From: an uncultured Flavobacterium sp. | GTDB lineage: Bacteria; Bacteroidota; Bacteroidia; Flavobacteriales; Flavobacteriaceae | Assembly: GCF_946479975.1 (NCBI RefSeq) | Contig: NZ_CAMLIX010000120.1 | Span: forward strand, 1 to 15,503 | Direction of reading: 5' to 3' | Length of the DNA: 15,503 bases | Part shown: positions 13,972-15,503 of the stretch, piece by piece | Position numbering within the stretch: position 1 is the stretch's first letter | How the letters are laid out: every line of letters begins with the position of its first letter | Notes under the pieces: model-generated | Told to the model about the DNA's origin: nothing | Database searches by the model: none | The model's input: only the letters and a program-made list of their open reading frames with translations | Translations under genes and position numbers: made by a program

Positions 13972-14625
13972 ATGAAAATTCATTATATATCTGAAAATAA
14001 CAGCGTTTTAAATCATTTCCTTGGACAAATTAGAAACATAAATGTCCAAAATGACAGTATGCGTTTTCGCAGAAATATTGAACGTATTGGAGAAATTATG
14101 GCGTATGAATTGAGTAAAAATTTACCTTACAAAGAGGTTGAAATTCAGACTCCGCTTGGCATCAAGAAAACAACTCAAATTGATACCGATTTGGTTTTAT
14201 GTCCTATTCTTAGAGCTGGTTTGCCTCTTCATAATGGTTTTTTGAATTATTTTGATCACGCCGAAAACAGCTTTGTTTCGGCTTGCAGACATCATCCAAA
14301 TAATGATGACGAATTTGAAATTTTAGTTGAGTATCAAGCAATTTCGAACCTAAATAACAAAACCGTTCTGCTTCTAGATCCGATGTTAGCAACTGGACAA
14401 TCTATCGTTGCTGTTCATAAAAAACTAATTGAAAATGCTGCTCCAACAGAATTTCATATTGTAGTTGTTATTGCCGCACCAGAAGGAATTGCTCATTTAG
14501 AAGAAAACCTTCCAGAAAACTGTCATTTATGGGTTGCTTCTTTAGACGAAAAATTAAATGAGAAAAACTACATTATTCCTGGTCTTGGAGATGCCGGCGA
14601 TCTTGCGTACGGAAGTAAATTATAA
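13972..14625 (+). CDS. upp: Uracil phosphoribosyltransferase
   Basis: The enzyme makes UMP from uracil and PRPP for pyrimidine salvage in the cytoplasm. The 217-residue protein carries the type I phosphoribosyltransferase PRPP loop VLLLDPMLATGQS (132-144), the conserved ILRAGLP (79-85) and the uracil-binding C-terminal motif GLGDAGDLAYG (204-214). Length is close to the 208-210 of E. coli Upp. The ATG at 13972 gives the expected N-terminus before the oligomerisation region. It stands alone, divergent from the DUF4254 operon. Its stop codon overlaps the stop of the convergent DUF6427 gene (TTATAA at 14620-14625), leaving no room for a separate terminator. All active-site motifs are intact. Confidence 0.97.
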   Translation: MKIHYISENNSVLNHFLGQIRNINVQNDSMRFRRNIERIGEIMAYELSKNLPYKEVEIQTPLGIKKTTQIDTDLVLCPILRAGLPLHNGFLNYFDHAENSFVSACRHHPNNDDEFEILVEYQAISNLNNKTVLLLDPMLATGQSIVAVHKKLIENAAPTEFHIVVVIAAPEGIAHLEENLPENCHLWVASLDEKLNEKNYIIPGLGDAGDLAYGSKL

Positions 14626-15503
14626 TTGAGAGAAAAAAGTAAATAAACTACACACAATCAAAACATAATAAACAATCTCGTTATTCAATTTTTGTTGCAT
14701 ATATTCTACATGACTAGTTGCCATAATAGCTAAAGGTGCAATACTAAACAGCAATAAGTCATTGCTTTTGTTTGGTGAAATAATAAAAACCAATGCAGCA
14801 ATAAAAAAGTACGCAACAATTTTTTTATAAGAAGAATGTAAGATCTGCGGTCTATTTGATAATGTCATTAACATTGACGTTACAAAAAATAAGGCCACGG
14901 CGGTGTAAATTGAAAGTGCTCCGTTTTCGTAATTATTTTTGAAATAATCAACTCTAAAATCCATTACAGCTCTTTCTTGAAAAAAAGTTACAACATTTAT
15001 ATTAAAAATTAAAGCGATCATGTAGAATAATATGGCTACTGCTAAAAGAGCTATAAAAGGCAAAACCCAGTTTCTATAATCTCTTGAAACGTGAAAAACG
15101 ATCGAGATATAGACCAATATTATAAAGAGAATACTCCAAAATTGAAATAAAGAAGCTACAAATACCCAAAATGCAGCATCAAATATTTTTTCTTTTGAGG
15201 CTTTAAGCGATTGTAATGAAATTAATCTTCGAAGTGCCAGCAATATAAAAAAGTTGGCATAAATAACATTTGGATTGTTAAATAAGGTTGGAAAAAACAA
15301 TACGAACAACAAATAGAAAAATATCGCGTAACCGTTGTCTTTACTGAGTCCGTTCTTTTTTACAATAAAATTAATCATAAAAAAAGAAGCCAAAATAAAG
15401 CATAACAAACTCACTTTTTGGAAAGCCAAAAAATAAGAAGTAACCCATGATGGGTCTTTAATTTGGAACATAAAAAAGAAAACCAGTATCAAAATTACAA
15501 CCA
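14620..15503 (-). CDS. DUF6427-type polytopic membrane protein (N-terminus beyond right edge)
   Basis: The frame is open to the end of the window and encodes at least 293 residues with about eight or nine hydrophobic segments separated by short loops. Recognisable stretches are FQIKDPSWVTSYFLAFQ, FNNPNVIYANFFILLALRRLISLQSLKAS and FFITAL-type C-terminal helices ending ALVFIISPNKSNDLLLFS. I believe it is the DUF6427 family of flavobacteria, which is of unknown function. The first start-like codon inside the window is TTG at 15492, but the codons upstream (reading Val-Val-Ile) continue a hydrophobic segment to the edge. The real start is most likely outside. The gene converges on upp with a 6-bp overlap. 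No active-site motif is visible; a transport or glycan-related role is possible but not shown. Confidence 0.75.
   Translation of the reverse strand, partial: VVILILVFFFMFQIKDPSWVTSYFLAFQKVSLLCFILASFFMINFIVKKNGLSKDNGYAIFFYLLFVLFFPTLFNNPNVIYANFFILLALRRLISLQSLKASKEKIFDAAFWVFVASLFQFWSILFIILVYISIVFHVSRDYRNWVLPFIALLAVAILFYMIALIFNINVVTFFQERAVMDFRVDYFKNNYENGALSIYTAVALFFVTSMLMTLSNRPQILHSSYKKIVAYFFIAALVFIISPNKSNDLLLFSIAPLAIMATSHVEYMQQKLNNEIVYYVLIVCSLFTFFSQL

Noticed and set aside
15490..15492. TTG 15492 as the true start of the DUF6427 gene
   Set aside because: The frame stays open and hydrophobic to the window edge, and no supporting leader is visible, so the gene is treated as partial.

Overview
The window looks like a chromosomal core segment from a Flavobacterium-type member of the Bacteroidota. 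It is AT-rich and has no Shine-Dalgarno-like leaders. Several genes are preceded by the Bacteroidota -7 promoter motif TAnnTTTG. A SprE-type gliding/type IX secretion lipoprotein and several families typical of flavobacteria (DUF5687, DUF4254, DUF6427) are present. It resembles F. johnsoniae in content, but the species cannot be fixed from the sequence alone.

Positions 1-7466 (minus strand) form one long unit. In transcription order it reads sprE, a bactofilin, an AtpZ-like gene, a small four-helix membrane gene, then atpB-atpE-atpF-atpH-atpA (subunits a, c, b, delta and alpha; alpha runs off the left edge). A near-consensus promoter at 3719-3747 means the structural ATP synthase genes can be transcribed separately from the sprE-bactofilin-atpZ part. 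A strong hairpin follows atpE, the gene whose product is needed in most copies. No beta or epsilon gene is visible.

Positions 7554-9797 (minus) are an ABC exporter pair: a DUF5687 membrane protein followed by its ATPase, separated by a perfect 16-bp palindrome. Positions 9926-12041 (plus) hold a solitary PaaE-type flavin/2Fe-2S reductase with a clear terminator, a small membrane-anchored protein and a small helical protein, the last two of unknown function.

The gap between convergent genes at 12042-12206 is dense in inverted repeats: a bidirectional terminator, three AAATTCCAA boxes mirrored by three TTGGAATTT boxes, and a 31-nt perfect palindrome. A second, degenerate copy of the palindrome sits immediately before the small gene at 11733. 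Positions 12207-13860 (minus) are a DUF4254 gene coupled to a family 9 glycosyltransferase, probably for cell-surface glycan assembly. Then come upp (uracil salvage, plus) and, convergent with a 6-bp overlap, a DUF6427 membrane protein that is open at the right edge.

Three reading frames in the window lack an ATG at a plausible position. SprE and the glycosyltransferase appear to start at TTG, and the DUF6427 gene probably starts beyond the window. There is no gene-free stretch longer than 300 bases, no RNA gene, no CRISPR array and no insertion sequence. The content is mostly housekeeping. The most interesting signals are the T9SS-bactofilin-ATP synthase linkage, the His-rich extended subunit a, the atpE hairpin and the intergenic palindrome families.
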